From Spirochaetota bacterium (GTDB taxonomy: Bacteria > Spirochaetota > Spirochaetia > Treponematales > Rectinemataceae): a DNA stretch of 64,000 nt. How positions within the stretch are numbered: the first letter of the stretch is position 1; every line of letters starts with the position of its first letter. The translations under genes and the position numbers were made by a program. The notes under the pieces were generated by a model. The model saw nothing but the letters and a program-made list of their open reading frames with translations, was not told where the DNA came from and searched no databases. Positions 1 to 9,304 of the stretch are shown here, one piece after another. Location: assembly GCA_026398595.1 (NCBI GenBank), contig JAPLSO010000058.1, positions 36,227 to 100,226 on the forward strand, read 5' to 3'.

Positions 1-1566
1 GTAGGGCATGTTACTCCAGCCGTTCCAGGAGACCTTGAAATTCTTGACCTTGGGCTGCACGACGAAGAGGTGGTCGAGGGAGAAGAGAGGGATCCACGCG
101 GCGTCGTTCTGCACAATAGTCTTCTCGAGATCCTGGTATGACTTCATGCGCTTCGTCTGGTCGACCATGACACGCGCTTCCTCGATCTTGTCGAAGGCGG
201 CCGCGTTCTTGTAGTTGTAGGACCGGGCGCCCGTATTCTTCTCGGAGAAGAAGGTGTAGATGAAGTTGTCAGGATCGTTGAAGTCCGCCGACCAATCGGA
301 CTCGTACATGGGGAGTTTGCCTTCCTTACGCGTGGCGAAATAGGTGGCGGAGTCGAGCTGCGTGATCTTCACGCGGATGCCGACCTGACCGAGCATGGAC
401 TGCACTGCCTCGTTGATCTTGAGGGTCGAGGGGCTGTCCGTGACCTGGGCAATCTCCATGTCGAAGCCATTGGGGTATCCCGCCTTTGCGAGGAGCTCCT
501 TGGCCTGTTTTTGATCGTAGGGAATGGTTGCCAGCTCGGGATTATGGCCGAGGAGGCCGTTCGGGAAGATGCCGTTTTCGAGGCTGCCCTTGCCGTTGAA
601 GAGCTTGTCGAGGAGGGTCCTGCGGTCGATCGCGAGCTGGAGAGCCTTACGGACGCGGACATCACCGAAAGGTTGGATGTTCTCGTTTATGGCGTAGTAA
701 TAGACGCCTACGCGGGGGCCTGACACGATCTGGCCCTTCCACTTGTCGCTTTCGAGGAAATAGGAGACCTGGGAGCGGGCGTTGTCGAGGTCGAAGACAT
801 CGAGTTTCCCCGTCTCGAAAAGCATGCGCTGGGTGTTGGCGTCGGGCACAACCTGCATCACTATCCCGTCGAGGGAGGGCTTGCCCCTGAAATAGTCGGG
901 GAAAGCTTCAAGGGTGCAGGAATCGTTCACTACCCATTCGGTCAGCCTGAAAGGGCCCGTTCCGATCGTCTTGGCGGGATCGAGGCCAAACTGGTCCTTG
1001 GCCGCCGCCGTGGCCTTACGGTTGTAGATGGAACCGGCAGGCGTCGCGAGATTGGCGATGAAGGGCGCATAGGGCTTGGTTAGCGCGATCTGGATTGTAT
1101 AGTCGTCGACAACTTTCATGCCGCTTACGCTCGAGGCTTTTCCGGAAAGCCTGTCGCCGGCGCCTGCTATCATGTCGAGGAAATCGGTGTTGAGGGCCTT
1201 GGTAGCGGGATCGAGCATCCTGTCGAAGGTGTAGAGGACATCGTCGGCCTTGAAGGTTTCGCCGTTGTGGAATTTGACGCCCTTACGGAGCGTGAAAGTG
1301 TAGACGAGGCCATTCGCGGAGACATCCCACTTTTCGGCGAGACCAGGTATGATCTTCGACTCGCCGGGTTTGACCGTCACCGCCTCCACGAGCCTGTCGT
1401 AAATGTTCAGCGGAATTCCATACATGTCGGTGGTCTTTTGTACGTCGGCCGTACCAGGGTCGGTGGTCTGCGCGATGATAAGGAATTCCTTCCCCGCGCA
1501 GAAACCAGCCACAATGGTCAATGTCAGAAAGATACTAGCGATGATAACCATCTTTCGCATTTTCAT
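1..1566 (-). CDS. ABC transporter substrate-binding protein, family 5 (peptide/oligopeptide type), C-terminus off window
   Basis: The six-frame track misses this gene because its stop lies beyond the left edge. Reading the minus strand from 1566 gives an open frame of 522 codons to base 1. The N-terminus (MKMRKMVIIASIFL...) is a signal peptide, followed by hallmarks of SBP_bac_5 proteins: LRKGVKFHNGE, a KADDVLYTFDRMLDP block, GTGPFRLTEW, and NGFDMEI after an LLAKAGYP block. Family members are about 500-550 residues, so only the last few are missing. A GGAGG motif precedes the chosen ATG; an alternative ATG at 1560 is equally in frame. It should bind peptides or similar solutes in the periplasm and deliver them to an Opp/Dpp-type permease. 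The permease genes probably lie outside the window to the left. The substrate is not predictable. Confidence 0.9.
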   Translation of the reverse strand, partial: MKMRKMVIIASIFLTLTIVAGFCAGKEFLIIAQTTDPGTADVQKTTDMYGIPLNIYDRLVEAVTVKPGESKIIPGLAEKWDVSANGLVYTFTLRKGVKFHNGETFKADDVLYTFDRMLDPATKALNTDFLDMIAGAGDRLSGKASSVSGMKVVDDYTIQIALTKPYAPFIANLATPAGSIYNRKATAAAKDQFGLDPAKTIGTGPFRLTEWVVNDSCTLEAFPDYFRGKPSLDGIVMQVVPDANTQRMLFETGKLDVFDLDNARSQVSYFLESDKWKGQIVSGPRVGVYYYAINENIQPFGDVRVRKALQLAIDRRTLLDKLFNGKGSLENGIFPNGLLGHNPELATIPYDQKQAKELLAKAGYPNGFDMEIAQVTDSPSTLKINEAVQSMLGQVGIRVKITQLDSATYFATRKEGKLPMYESDWSADFNDPDNFIYTFFSEKNTGARSYNYKNAAAFDKIEEARVMVDQTKRMKSYQDLEKTIVQNDAAWIPLFSLDHLFVVQPKVKNFKVSWNGWSNMPY

Positions 1567-1605
1567 CCGTCCTCCTCTGGTGCATGTCTTGCACGATATT
1601 CGTGT

Positions 1606-1633
1606 AATCTATCATCGGGGCTGGCATTGTCAA
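1606..1633 (-). promoter_or_regulatory. Promoter of the left substrate-binding protein gene
   Basis: On the minus strand a perfect -35 TTGACA (1628-1633) is separated by 16 bp from TAGATT (1606-1611). It lies about 40 bp upstream of the ATG at 1566. The -10 matches the consensus at four of six positions. Confidence 0.5.
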
Positions 1634-1776
1634 TACAACCATCCGCGTTTTATGCATACCTGGTGAATTCTATCCAATAAATATGCAGAAATCCCGGGAG
1701 ATAGTCCCATCGGCAATCGTCCAGGCTTGGAGCCGATACCTGAATGACCCTATAGTGACGCTTGGAGGATCCAACC

Positions 1777-2817
1777 GTGAAAGCCGCCTTTTTCACCCAG
1801 TTCCGCGCCCCGATCGAAATAGCCGAAGTCCCTGACCCTAAGGTTCCCGAGGACGGAGTCGTCCTCAAGGTGGACGCGACAGGCATCTGCCGCAGCGACT
1901 GGCACGGCTGGCAGGGTCACGATACGGACATCCAGCTGCCTCACGTGCCCGGGCACGAACTGGCGGGAACGATAGTCGAACTGGGCAATAAAATCCGGAA
2001 TTTCAAGATAGGCGAACGGGTCACCATGCCCTTCGTGGCAGGCTGCGGCTACTGCGGCCCCTGCCTTTCAGGCAACCAGCAGGTCTGCGACCACCAGTTC
2101 CAGCCAGGATTCACCCACTGGGGCTCCTTTGCCGAATACGTTGCCATCCACTATGCCGATATGAATCTCGTCCGGCTTCCAGAAGATATGGATTCCGTCT
2201 CCGCGGCAAGCCTGGGTTGCCGTTTCGCTACGGCCTTCAGGGCGTTGGAGGCACAGGCCAAGCTGCGGGCGGGGGAATGGGTCGCGATCCATGGCTGCGG
2301 GGGCGTGGGCCTTTCGGCGGTTATGATTGCCAAGGCGATGGGAGCGCGGATCGTCGCGGTGGACATCCAGAAGGACAAACTCGAAATGGCGAAGCGTTTC
2401 GGGGCCGACGCGGCGATCGACTCACGTTCTGTCCCCGGTGTCGCCGCCGCGATACGTGAGATCACCGGAGGCGGAGCTCAAGTATCCATGGACGCCCTGG
2501 GCTCGAGGCAGACCTGCTTCGACTCCGTCGCCTGCCTAGCCAAGCGGGGGCGTCACGTGCAGGTGGGGCTCATGCTGGGCGACCAGAGCCATCCGGAGAT
2601 CCCGATGGACCTCGTCGTGGCGCGCGAACTGGAGATCTACGGGAGCCACGGCATCCAGGCTCATCGCTACGGCGTTCTCCTCGGCCTGGTCGCCTCCGGC
2701 AGGCTCCATCCCGAACTCCTCGTCACCGACCGCTACGACCTGGCCCTGGGGGTGGACTTTCTGCAGCGGATGAATGAATTCGCGGGTACGGGGATCAGAG
2801 TGATAGACAGGATTTGA
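1777..2817 (+). CDS. Zinc-dependent alcohol dehydrogenase family protein
   Basis: Medium-chain dehydrogenase of about 346 residues that should oxidise an alcohol or polyol with NAD(P)+. Visible features are the catalytic-zinc region GICRSDWHGW, VPGHELAG, the structural-zinc cysteine cluster CGYCGPCLSGNQQVC, and the Rossmann motif GCGGVGLSAV. The ORF track starts at a TTG (1762), but GGAGG at 1764-1768 sits eight bases before GTG at 1777, which gives the usual MDR N-terminus VKAAFFTQF; I therefore use GTG 1777. The gene stands alone, divergent from the substrate-binding protein and convergent with the response regulator. The substrate cannot be told from sequence. Confidence 0.88.
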   Translation: MKAAFFTQFRAPIEIAEVPDPKVPEDGVVLKVDATGICRSDWHGWQGHDTDIQLPHVPGHELAGTIVELGNKIRNFKIGERVTMPFVAGCGYCGPCLSGNQQVCDHQFQPGFTHWGSFAEYVAIHYADMNLVRLPEDMDSVSAASLGCRFATAFRALEAQAKLRAGEWVAIHGCGGVGLSAVMIAKAMGARIVAVDIQKDKLEMAKRFGADAAIDSRSVPGVAAAIREITGGGAQVSMDALGSRQTCFDSVACLAKRGRHVQVGLMLGDQSHPEIPMDLVVARELEIYGSHGIQAHRYGVLLGLVASGRLHPELLVTDRYDLALGVDFLQRMNEFAGTGIRVIDRI

Positions 2818-2866
2818 CCATCTGGCGGAGGCGCTGGCCTTCCGGGCAGACCATGGCGCCCCGCCT

Positions 2867-3862
2867 TCAGGCTCCCTTGTACATCTCCAGAAAGACCTGT
2901 ACCAGCTCCGGGTCGAAGTACCTGCCCGACTCGCCCTGTATGTAGGCTAAACCGTCTTCTTCAGGCAGAGCTTTTCTATAGGGCCGGTCCGAGCGTAGGG
3001 CGTTCCACACGTCAACAATGATGAAGAGTCTGGCGTACAGCGGTATTTCGAGGCCCTTGAGGCCCCGCGGATAGCCGGTCCCGTCCCATTTCTCGTGATG
3101 GCAATACGGCACCTTAAGGGCTTCGTTGAGAAAAGCGATATGCGAGAGCCATTTATAGGCATACTCGGGATGCCTGCGCATGATCACCCATTCCTCGTCG
3201 GTGAGCTTGCCTGGCTTTAGGAGGATGGCGTCGGGTACACCCAACTTCCCCACGTCGTAGAGGAGAGCGCCCATGCGTAGGTCCTCGAGTTCTTTTTCGC
3301 CCGTGACGCCGGCTGCCTTTGCGAACGCGATGCTCTTTTCCATGACGCGCCGCATGTGCCCCTCGGTCTCCTTGTCGCGCAGGTCGAGGGCGTCGGCCCA
3401 GCCTTCGAGGGTGTCATGGTACGAGATGAGCAGCTCCTTGTGGAGCCGCTCGAGCGTCTTGCGCTGTTCGACGAGGTGGCGATAGCGGTTGAGACGAATG
3501 ATGGTCTGGACGCGGGCGATAAGTGCGAGTCCGTCGAAGGACTTCGTCAGGAAATCGTCGGCCCCCTCGAGCAGGCCCTTCAGGCAGGAGTCCCGGTCGT
3601 CGAGCGCCGTGATCATGATGACCGGAATCTCGGTGAGACCCGGGTTCTCCCTGATGCGGCGGCAGACTTCATAGCCATCCATGCCGGGCATCATCAGGTC
3701 GAGGAGGACAAGGTCGGGGCGGTTCGCTTCAGCCAGTTCGAGGCCTTTCTCGCCGTCCTCGGCGAAGATGAGGCGAACGTCTATCGAGGCCAGAAGGCTC
3801 TCCAGGGTCAGGCGGATTATTGGCTCGTCGTCAACGATGAGAACCGTGGGTTGTGGTTCCAT
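2867..3862 (-). CDS. Response regulator with REC and HD-GYP domains (degenerate HD motif)
   Basis: The N-terminal receiver domain (about residues 5-120) has IVDDEP, the phospho-acceptor aspartate in LLDLMMPGMDG and ITALDD. The C-terminal half is an HD-GYP domain, the class that hydrolyses cyclic di-GMP, with HHEKWDGTGYPRG intact. The defining HD dyad, normally LLHDIGK, reads LLYDVGK here, so a metal-ligand histidine is replaced by Tyr, one C-to-T change from CAC. Activity may be lost or altered. GGAGG lies eight bases before the ATG at 3862, so I prefer that start over the ATG at 3880, which overlaps the kinase stop as ATGA. The gene is the last of the sensor-kinase operon, whose upstream gene is broken. 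Confidence 0.88.
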   Translation of the reverse strand: MEPQPTVLIVDDEPIIRLTLESLLASIDVRLIFAEDGEKGLELAEANRPDLVLLDLMMPGMDGYEVCRRIRENPGLTEIPVIMITALDDRDSCLKGLLEGADDFLTKSFDGLALIARVQTIIRLNRYRHLVEQRKTLERLHKELLISYHDTLEGWADALDLRDKETEGHMRRVMEKSIAFAKAAGVTGEKELEDLRMGALLYDVGKLGVPDAILLKPGKLTDEEWVIMRRHPEYAYKWLSHIAFLNEALKVPYCHHEKWDGTGYPRGLKGLEIPLYARLFIIVDVWNALRSDRPYRKALPEEDGLAYIQGESGRYFDPELVQVFLEMYKGA

Positions 3863-3876
3863 GGCGTACTCCTCCG

Positions 3877-6159
3877 TCATGTTCGTCTTCCGCTCAGGAA
3901 ATCCTGCATGAGTTCGTCCAGTTGCGTGAGAACGAAAGGTTTCGAGATATATTCATTCGCGCCTGCCTCCAGGCATTTCTCTTTGTCGCCACTCATGACG
4001 AGGACAGTCATGGCGATGATAGGCACCGTAGCGAAGGCTTGGGAGCCCAGGGTACGCAGGCGGTGCATGGTTTCTATGCCATCCATCCCCGGCATCTGGA
4101 TGTCGACGATGACGATATCGGGATGGATACTGGGGGCGATGGATAGTAACTCGATGCCGCTCCTCACCGGGACCACGTCGTATCCCCTGGTCTTCAGGAA
4201 ACTCGAAACTGTCTCCAGGATGAGTCCGTCGTCGTCGGCCATGAGGACAATGGGCGAGACCTTGTGTTCTTCCTCGAAAACCAGAATGGGCGAGGACCGC
4301 GAGGCAAAGACTGCCGCCTTCTCGAGTTCGGCCTGAAGTTCCTCGAAGGAGAATGGCTTGAGGAGATAACCGAGGGCCCCGCGCTTAATCGCCTCGCCCC
4401 TGAGCTCTTCCACCGATACGATGATGACAGGAATATCCTTCGTGCGCTTGTCGGCTTTTAGCTTCGACAGCATATCCATGCCCGACCCGTCGGGGAGGTT
4501 GAGATCGAGGAGTATAGCGCTGGGCCTTAGGGAAGCGGCCTTCTCCACGGCCCCTTCCAAGATGGGAAGATGGATCGTCGTTATCCCGAACTCCTCGAGG
4601 TACCTGGTCAGGCGTTCGGCGTCGATCGGATTGTCCTCGATGACCAGCGCGTTTTTTATAACGTTGATGTTCCCCTTGTTTTTATCGTCGCCAAGTTCTG
4701 TGTTCGCGGTCGACCAGGGCAGGACGATAGTAAAACGGCTGCCCTGCACGAAGACGCTTTCGACCCTGATGCTGCCTCCATGGAGCTCCGCTATGCGCTG
4801 TACAAGGGAGAGGCCCAGGCCTGTACCCGAATACTGCCGCGACAGGCTGCTATCCAGTTGGACGAAGGGCTTGAAGAGTCTGCCCTGGTCCTCCTGCTTG
4901 ATACCGGTTCCCTTGTCCCACATGCAGAAATACACCGTCCCCTCTTCTGCTCTGGCCTTCACCTCGAGGCCCAGGCTGCCTCCCTCGGGCGTAAACTTAA
5001 TGGCGTTGCCCAGGAGGTTGACGATCATCTGCTTGAGTCTTCGGGGGTCAGCTCTGACAATGATAGAGGCCGGGTCGATGCTGAACCCAATATTTTGGCT
5101 TCTCAGATGAGCCATACCCTTGACCAGTTGGAGGCTGGCCTGACAGATTTCGCCGGCCTCGCAGAGCTCGAACTGCATGTCAAGCTTACCATCCTCGATC
5201 TTCGAAAGGTCGAGGATGTCGTTGATGAGATCGAGGAGATGGTGCCCGCTCGACTCGATATTCTTGAGGGCCTTCGCCTGTTTTTCGTTCAGGACGCCAA
5301 ACGTCTCGAGCTGCATAGCTTCCGCCAGGCCCAGTATCCCCGTCAGCGGCATACGCAGCTCGTGGCTCATGCTCGCCAGGAACTCGTCCTTCAGCCGCGA
5401 AGCCTTTTCCAGCGCCGCGTTGGCCGCGCTCAACTCGTCCTTGCTTTCGCGCAGACGTTCCTCGGCCCGCTTCCGCGCCGTGATGTCGCGAACGACGCTC
5501 TGGACGAGAATGATCTTCCCCTCTGCGTCGCGCACGGCCGACAGGTTGACCTCGGTCTTCGTCTCCCTTCCACTCTTTGCCAGGAAGACATGCTCGTAAG
5601 GCGGGATGACTTCGCCGCTGATGATGGCCTTGATCCGTTTCTCCCGATCGTCTTGCTGGGATTCCGGAGTCAAGGCTTCGAGTTGGACGATATTCATGGT
5701 CTTGTATTCCTCTTCGGTGTATTCGATCATGGCCATAGCCTTATGGTTGCCCCGCAGCCCCTTTCCCTTGGGCGATATGAGGAAGATGCCATCGTTGGAA
5801 TTCTCGAAGAGGCCTCGGTCAAGGGCCTCGCGCTCGCGAAGTTCGCCGGTCCGTTCCTCCACGCGTCGTTCGAGTTCGCGATTGAGCTCCTCGATAGCGG
5901 CCTGGATCTTCTTGAGTTCCGTGATGTCGGAGCAAACGCCCGTGCGTTGGACGACCTCGCCCTTGGCGTTGAGTATGGGGAAACTACGGTCCCAGATCTG
6001 GCGGATCGTGCCGTCGGCGCTGAGTATTCTGTATTCGATGTCCGAGGATTCGTTGTATAATATCCGTTTCTGGGCAGCTACCAGGATCGGCCTATCCTCA
6101 GGCAGAACGCTGGCTAGTAATTCTCCTAGATCCTTGTAAAGACTGTCCCTGTTCTCCAC
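3877..6159 (-). CDS. Fragment: PAS-PAS-histidine kinase-REC-REC (C-terminal part of broken hybrid kinase)
   Basis: This 760-codon piece begins with the second half of a PAS domain (YRILSADGTIRQIW) and a coiled coil, then a complete PAS domain (GLFENSNDGIFLI). It continues with HisKA carrying SMSHELRMPL (normally SHELRTPL), HATPase with the N box and a GTGLGLSLV block, and two receiver domains (LLDLNLPDGSG and IVDIQMPGMDG). It starts at a GTG directly after an in-frame TGA, with no convincing ribosome-binding site, and would be soluble and lack the input domains. If re-initiated, it could still be an active cytosolic kinase for the downstream HD-GYP regulator, which it overlaps by four bases. 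I regard it as part of the pseudogene 3877-10165. Confidence 0.8.
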   Translation of the reverse strand: MENRDSLYKDLGELLASVLPEDRPILVAAQKRILYNESSDIEYRILSADGTIRQIWDRSFPILNAKGEVVQRTGVCSDITELKKIQAAIEELNRELERRVEERTGELREREALDRGLFENSNDGIFLISPKGKGLRGNHKAMAMIEYTEEEYKTMNIVQLEALTPESQQDDREKRIKAIISGEVIPPYEHVFLAKSGRETKTEVNLSAVRDAEGKIILVQSVVRDITARKRAEERLRESKDELSAANAALEKASRLKDEFLASMSHELRMPLTGILGLAEAMQLETFGVLNEKQAKALKNIESSGHHLLDLINDILDLSKIEDGKLDMQFELCEAGEICQASLQLVKGMAHLRSQNIGFSIDPASIIVRADPRRLKQMIVNLLGNAIKFTPEGGSLGLEVKARAEEGTVYFCMWDKGTGIKQEDQGRLFKPFVQLDSSLSRQYSGTGLGLSLVQRIAELHGGSIRVESVFVQGSRFTIVLPWSTANTELGDDKNKGNINVIKNALVIEDNPIDAERLTRYLEEFGITTIHLPILEGAVEKAASLRPSAILLDLNLPDGSGMDMLSKLKADKRTKDIPVIIVSVEELRGEAIKRGALGYLLKPFSFEELQAELEKAAVFASRSSPILVFEEEHKVSPIVLMADDDGLILETVSSFLKTRGYDVVPVRSGIELLSIAPSIHPDIVIVDIQMPGMDGIETMHRLRTLGSQAFATVPIIAMTVLVMSGDKEKCLEAGANEYISKPFVLTQLDELMQDFLSGRRT

Positions 6160-7587
6160 TCACAGCCCGAGGGTGCGGGCTAGGTTGTCGAGCAGCTCTT
6201 GTTCCTCCGGGATGGTTGAGATATTGTCTCGCGCGTAGAAGACCATTACCCGACCGCGGGCCTTACCGTCGATTTCGATTGACGAGAAGAGGCATTTCCC
6301 CTTCGTCTCTTCAGCGAAACTGGGGCCATAGGTTCTGCCGTCCAGTTCGATCCGCGGCACGGCAAGTTCAGGGAACCGCATGGCTTTCCCGAGCTTTTCG
6401 GCCACGCTTTCGAAGAGGCTGGCCTCAGGCGCGACGTAGCCTTCTAGGATACGGCCCACTTGGGAAAGGCAGGTCAGTTCCTTCACCCGCTCACCGATTT
6501 CCAGTTCCATTTTACGGCGTTCCGTGATGTCTTGTACGGTTCCCATGGATCGGAGGGGTTTCCCCTCCCCGTCGTAAATAGTCTCGCAGCGCTCTTGGAC
6601 ATGTTTGAGTGTTCCATCCTCCGTCGTGATGCGGTGCATGATGTCCAAGGGGCCGTGATTCTCGATGGACGCTCTGTAGGCCCTATCCACCGCAGCCCTG
6701 TCCTCGGGGTGGATACGCTCAAGGAATGTTTCGTAGACGGAGCTGGGGCCCGCAGGGTCCAAGCCGAATATGCGGAAGGTTTCGTCTGAACATTTCATGA
6801 TATTGGTCTGATGGTCATGTTCCCAACTGCCAATCTTCGATAGCTGCTGAGCATACTTGAGGCTTTTCTCGCTCTCGCTTACGAGCCGTTCGGCTTTCCT
6901 CACCTCGGTAATATCCTGCACCGTACCGGCCAGGAACTTCCGCATTCCACCATTCTCTTTTATGGCGTTGATGGTTGACAGGTATAGATGCTCGCCCGAC
7001 AAGGCTGCGGATGAGCGGTATTCGACTGTCTCGCCGATTTCCGTAGCGGCGACCCTTTTATAGGCAGCGAGGAGTGCCTGTCGATCGTCGGGCTGGACAA
7101 AGCGGATGAATTCCGAAAACGCGGGTACTCCTTGGGCTGGATCTCGTCCGAAGAGGGCGAACATCTCCTTGGACCAGGACAGGCCCTCCCCGCTTTGGGG
7201 ATCGAGTTCCCAACTGCCAAGCCGGGCCATATACTGGGCGAGTTCCAGGTTTTCCCTGCTCTTTCGCACCAGCTCGTTCGCGTTCTTCCGCTCTGTCACG
7301 TCATGGAAATTAACGACGATCCCCCCGATATCCGGTTCTTCCAAACAGTTACGGAAGCTGCATTCTACCCAGAGGAACGACCCATCCCGGTGCATCATAC
7401 GGAATTCGGCGTCGACCGTTTCGCCAAACTTGGCCCAAACCTTCCTGATGATAGCCGCTTCCATCGATCTATCGTCAGGATGAACCAGATGATTGATGGA
7501 ATGTCCAAGATTCTCCTTTTCCTCAAGATCCAGGATTCGGCAGGCTTGAGGGCTCATGAACGTGAGCTTCCTTTCAGCGTCCAGCAC
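6160..7587 (-). CDS. Fragment: three PAS domains and a GAF-like domain of the broken kinase
   Basis: This 475-codon piece contains three PAS/PAC units (ending VVNFHDVTERK, AGTVQDITEVRK and MGTVQDITERRK) and a GAF-like region ending PEEQELLDNLARTLGL before TGA. The start at 7587 falls inside a PAS domain: the same frame upstream reads IENSPDGIIVLDAE, so it is not a natural N-terminus. It has neither kinase nor receiver domains. The frame joins the fragment ending at 7625 by a one-base shift and the fragment starting at 6159 by a simple stop codon. Confidence 0.7.
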   Translation of the reverse strand: MLDAERKLTFMSPQACRILDLEEKENLGHSINHLVHPDDRSMEAAIIRKVWAKFGETVDAEFRMMHRDGSFLWVECSFRNCLEEPDIGGIVVNFHDVTERKNANELVRKSRENLELAQYMARLGSWELDPQSGEGLSWSKEMFALFGRDPAQGVPAFSEFIRFVQPDDRQALLAAYKRVAATEIGETVEYRSSAALSGEHLYLSTINAIKENGGMRKFLAGTVQDITEVRKAERLVSESEKSLKYAQQLSKIGSWEHDHQTNIMKCSDETFRIFGLDPAGPSSVYETFLERIHPEDRAAVDRAYRASIENHGPLDIMHRITTEDGTLKHVQERCETIYDGEGKPLRSMGTVQDITERRKMELEIGERVKELTCLSQVGRILEGYVAPEASLFESVAEKLGKAMRFPELAVPRIELDGRTYGPSFAEETKGKCLFSSIEIDGKARGRVMVFYARDNISTIPEEQELLDNLARTLGL

Positions 7588-7624
7588 GATGATTCCGTCC
7601 GGGGAGTTTTCAATCTCTACAGGT

Positions 7625-8842
7625 TTAATTGAGGAGGGAGTTGCGTCTTTGGATCTTCCTGATGACCTCTTTAGCCTTTTTCCGCTCCGTGATGTCGCGC
7701 GATATCCCGATTATCTGCAGCTTTCCCGATTTGGACATGACGAAGGTGGTGGATATTTCGGTGGGGAAATACGAGCCGTCCTTCTTGATCTGCAGGAGTT
7801 CGTCGATCCAGGTGCAGCACTCTGGGTTCTTCGTGAACGCTTCGATGCGCCGGGGGAGTTCCTTCTCCACTAATTCGAACTCCTCGGGAACAAGGGCTTC
7901 GGCGAGGGTCTGCTCCATCACTTCCTGTGGACGGAAGCCACGATACCGTTCGACCGAGGGACTGACGTAGGTAAAGCGTTTCGTCTCGAGATCGAGTACC
8001 CAGATGATGTCGCTCGTGTTATTGGCTATGAGGCGATACTCCGCCTCGCTCTTTTGCAGGGATTCCTCCATCGCCAATCGCTCGGTGAGATCTCTTCCCG
8101 TAGACACGAAGTTGGTGATGTTCCCATTCAGGTCGCGCAAAGGCGATACCGTCTCGGCCTCCGTGAAAAGCTCCCCGGTTTTCTTCCTGATGATGAAATC
8201 GTTCTGGTATAATTGGCCGCTGGTGATCGCTTTTTGCAGCCCTTCGGAAAAGCCGGCATCGTATCCGCCCGAACTGAGGATGGTCGCGGACTGGCCGAGC
8301 AGTTCCGCCTTGGTATAGCCGGATAACTTTTCGAAGGTTGGATTGACGTACTCTATCTTACTGTCGACGCTGGTAATGACGACCGTGTCGCCCATCTGTT
8401 CAATGGCGCGTGAAAACTGATGCAGTACCCTGGTTTCCCTGAGTCGTTCGGTGATGTCGATAAGGGTTGCGTTCATAATACCGTCGAAAAACTTGCCGGA
8501 GCAGAGAAGCGTGTGGCCGGCAGTCGGCTCCGCGACGAGGTCGATTTCGCAGCTGTCTATCTGGCCGACAGTCTTGACCTCGTTCACCACCAAGCTCGCC
8601 TGAGTCCTGTCCACTACCATCCGATCGATCCCCTCGGCAATGAAACGTTCGATGGAATCGAATCCGAACATATGGGCTGTGGCTCTGTTGGCATAGAAGA
8701 TTTTACCCGACAGAGCCAGCCGCAATACACCAGTCAGGGCGTTATCCGAAAGAGCCCTGAACTCGGCCTCCGAGTGGCTGATGCGGGCTTCGGCCTTCTG
8801 TCTTCTGCCGAAGAAAGTTAAAAAGGTGCCGGTTGAGATCAA
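7625..8842 (-). CDS. Fragment: post-CHASE transmembrane segment and three PAS domains of the broken kinase
   Basis: The called start is a TTG in the middle of a hydrophobic segment (LFLGLISTGTFLTFF), which is the membrane helix that normally follows a CHASE domain. Three PAS domains follow (EAEFRALSDNALTGV..., VVITSVDSKIEYVNP..., IIWVLDLETKRFTYV...), ending with ISRDITERKKA. The frame then hits TAA after a coiled-coil linker, where one extra base relative to the next PAS domain causes the break. It is in frame with the upstream fragment across TAG 8861-8863. Confidence 0.7.
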   Translation of the reverse strand: MISTGTFLTFFGRRQKAEARISHSEAEFRALSDNALTGVLRLALSGKIFYANRATAHMFGFDSIERFIAEGIDRMVVDRTQASLVVNEVKTVGQIDSCEIDLVAEPTAGHTLLCSGKFFDGIMNATLIDITERLRETRVLHQFSRAIEQMGDTVVITSVDSKIEYVNPTFEKLSGYTKAELLGQSATILSSGGYDAGFSEGLQKAITSGQLYQNDFIIRKKTGELFTEAETVSPLRDLNGNITNFVSTGRDLTERLAMEESLQKSEAEYRLIANNTSDIIWVLDLETKRFTYVSPSVERYRGFRPQEVMEQTLAEALVPEEFELVEKELPRRIEAFTKNPECCTWIDELLQIKKDGSYFPTEISTTFVMSKSGKLQIIGISRDITERKKAKEVIRKIQRRNSLLN

Positions 8843-8860
8843 GCCGAGGAAAAGGCTTGC

Positions 8861-9295
8861 CTAGGCAAGCCAACTGTTTTCCAGGCTCCGATAGTCAGGC
8901 CCCGGGCGGGAAATGACGAGCCAGGTCCGGTCGACCGCGACGATCGTCTCCGCCCTGAAGAGACCGCCCTGGAGGTCCATCGGCTCCAGGTCCTCGGGCC
9001 GGGGAGAGTCCTGCCTTCCCGAAAGCGACGGGAAGAAGGCGATGAACCGCTGAGCTGTCCTGCCCTTTCGGTCGAAGAAATTGATTTTGATGTCGTGCCG
9101 AGAAATGGTGTATTCGGCGTTCTGGACCCAGTTCCCGGCTTCGTACCATCCGACGACACATCCTGAGAACGCAGCCTGGCGTTCTTCTGTCGTCGCAGGC
9201 ATCAAAGCTCCCTGGTAGACCGGGCTGAAGACCAGGATAGAAGCGCCCCTTGTTCCAGCTCCCGCGAACTGGATCGGCGGCGTGGCGGCTATCAT
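8861..9295 (-). CDS. Fragment: C-terminal half of a CHASE domain
   Basis: This 144-codon piece carries the second half of a CHASE extracellular sensor domain (GASILVFSPVYQG followed by a GCVVGWYEAGNW block). It lies in the same frame as the MASE1 fragment upstream; only a TGA and three sense codons separate them. In intact CHASE domains this stretch follows an ARDTG-like motif, matching the interrupted A-stop-D-K-G here. It has no signal peptide or start context of its own. Confidence 0.65.
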   Translation of the reverse strand: MIAATPPIQFAGAGTRGASILVFSPVYQGALMPATTEERQAAFSGCVVGWYEAGNWVQNAEYTISRHDIKINFFDRKGRTAQRFIAFFPSLSGRQDSPRPEDLEPMDLQGGLFRAETIVAVDRTWLVISRPGPDYRSLENSWLA

Positions 9296-9304
9296 CCCCT
9301 TGTC

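Noticed and set aside
4570-6060. 496-codon plus-strand ORF opposite the kinase fragment
   Set aside because: Antisense to the histidine kinase and PAS domains, which have clear motifs; long antisense frames are common at this GC content.
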